Notes under the pieces: generated by a model
Databases searched by the model: none
What the model saw: the letters and a program-made list of their open reading frames with translations, nothing else
What the model was told of the DNA's origin: nothing
Position numbers and translations under genes: made by a program
NCBI GenBank assembly: GCA_963580285.1
Contig: OY757015.1
Location: 134,548,029 to 134,612,028, forward strand
DNA from: Lucinisca nassula
Taxonomy: Eukaryota; Mollusca; Bivalvia; Lucinida; Lucinidae
DNA length: 64,000 nt
Reading direction: 5' to 3'
Shown: piece after piece, positions 63,816-64,000 of the stretch
How the letters are laid out: the number at the start of each line of letters is the position of its first letter
Numbering within the stretch: the first letter of the stretch is position 1

Positions 63816-64000
63816 GACAATCAAGATAATAATAATGAATACAAAACAATTAACATAGGCATTTATGGCATCTTTACGTACCAGACTGTATTCACAATAG
63901 CATTTAAATAATCAAACGCATGTTACAAAAGAAAGAAAAAAATAAAATAATACAAACATTCCTGTGGTACTCCAGCAAAACAATATGCGAACAACGAAAT
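63816..64000. other. No feature recognised
   Basis: A-rich sequence to the window end. Confidence 0.4.

Overview
The window looks like a stretch of a bivalve mollusc nuclear genome, probably a clam. It is AT-rich and intron-bearing, with no prokaryotic operon structure. It is saturated with permuted-domain Penelope-like retroelements (Naiad type), DIRS-like tyrosine-recombinase elements, tRNA-derived SINEs, hammerhead-ribozyme retrozymes and hairpin MITEs typical of molluscs. Almost everything is mobile DNA. One host gene can be supported: a spliced gene on the + strand, coding exons 24853-37866 with a 3' UTR exon near 42067, for a small secreted six-cysteine CSalpha-beta (defensin-like) peptide that is unusually acidic.

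Layout. 1-7.7 kb: a broken virus-like family B DNA polymerase reading frame, split first by an antisense SINE (13-bp target duplication) and then by a 4.57-kb segment carrying a Mutator-like transposase gene between two 448-bp direct repeats. The duplications around that segment look like those of a cointegrate. 7.9-17 kb: antisense and sense Naiad fragments, hairpin MITEs, SINEs. 18.3-21.5 kb: a decayed DIRS-like element on the minus strand. 22.6-37 kb: Naiad fragments in both orientations, MITEs and satellites, all lying upstream of or within the introns of the peptide gene. A hammerhead ribozyme lies in its intron 2 in sense orientation. 39.2-40.9 kb: four tandem 424-bp units in intron 3. 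45.2-46.1 kb: a minisatellite grown from an antisense Naiad 3' end. 50.3-54.25 kb: the only near-complete Naiad, GIY-YIG nuclease then CxC linker then reverse transcriptase. 54.8-64 kb: more Naiad fragments, a tandem retrozyme dimer, MITEs and SINEs.

Three systems deserve most attention. (1) The near-complete Naiad is open except for UGA codons, three of which fall where cysteine is expected, which fits the selenoprotein recoding known for clam Naiads. (2) Its 3' third carries a dense cluster of A-to-G changes relative to sister copies, the footprint expected of ADAR editing fixed by reverse transcription. (3) The Mutator-like segment has 5-bp duplications both outside and inside its two repeats, as a replicative cointegrate would. 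All family names rest on motifs read by eye; no database search was possible.
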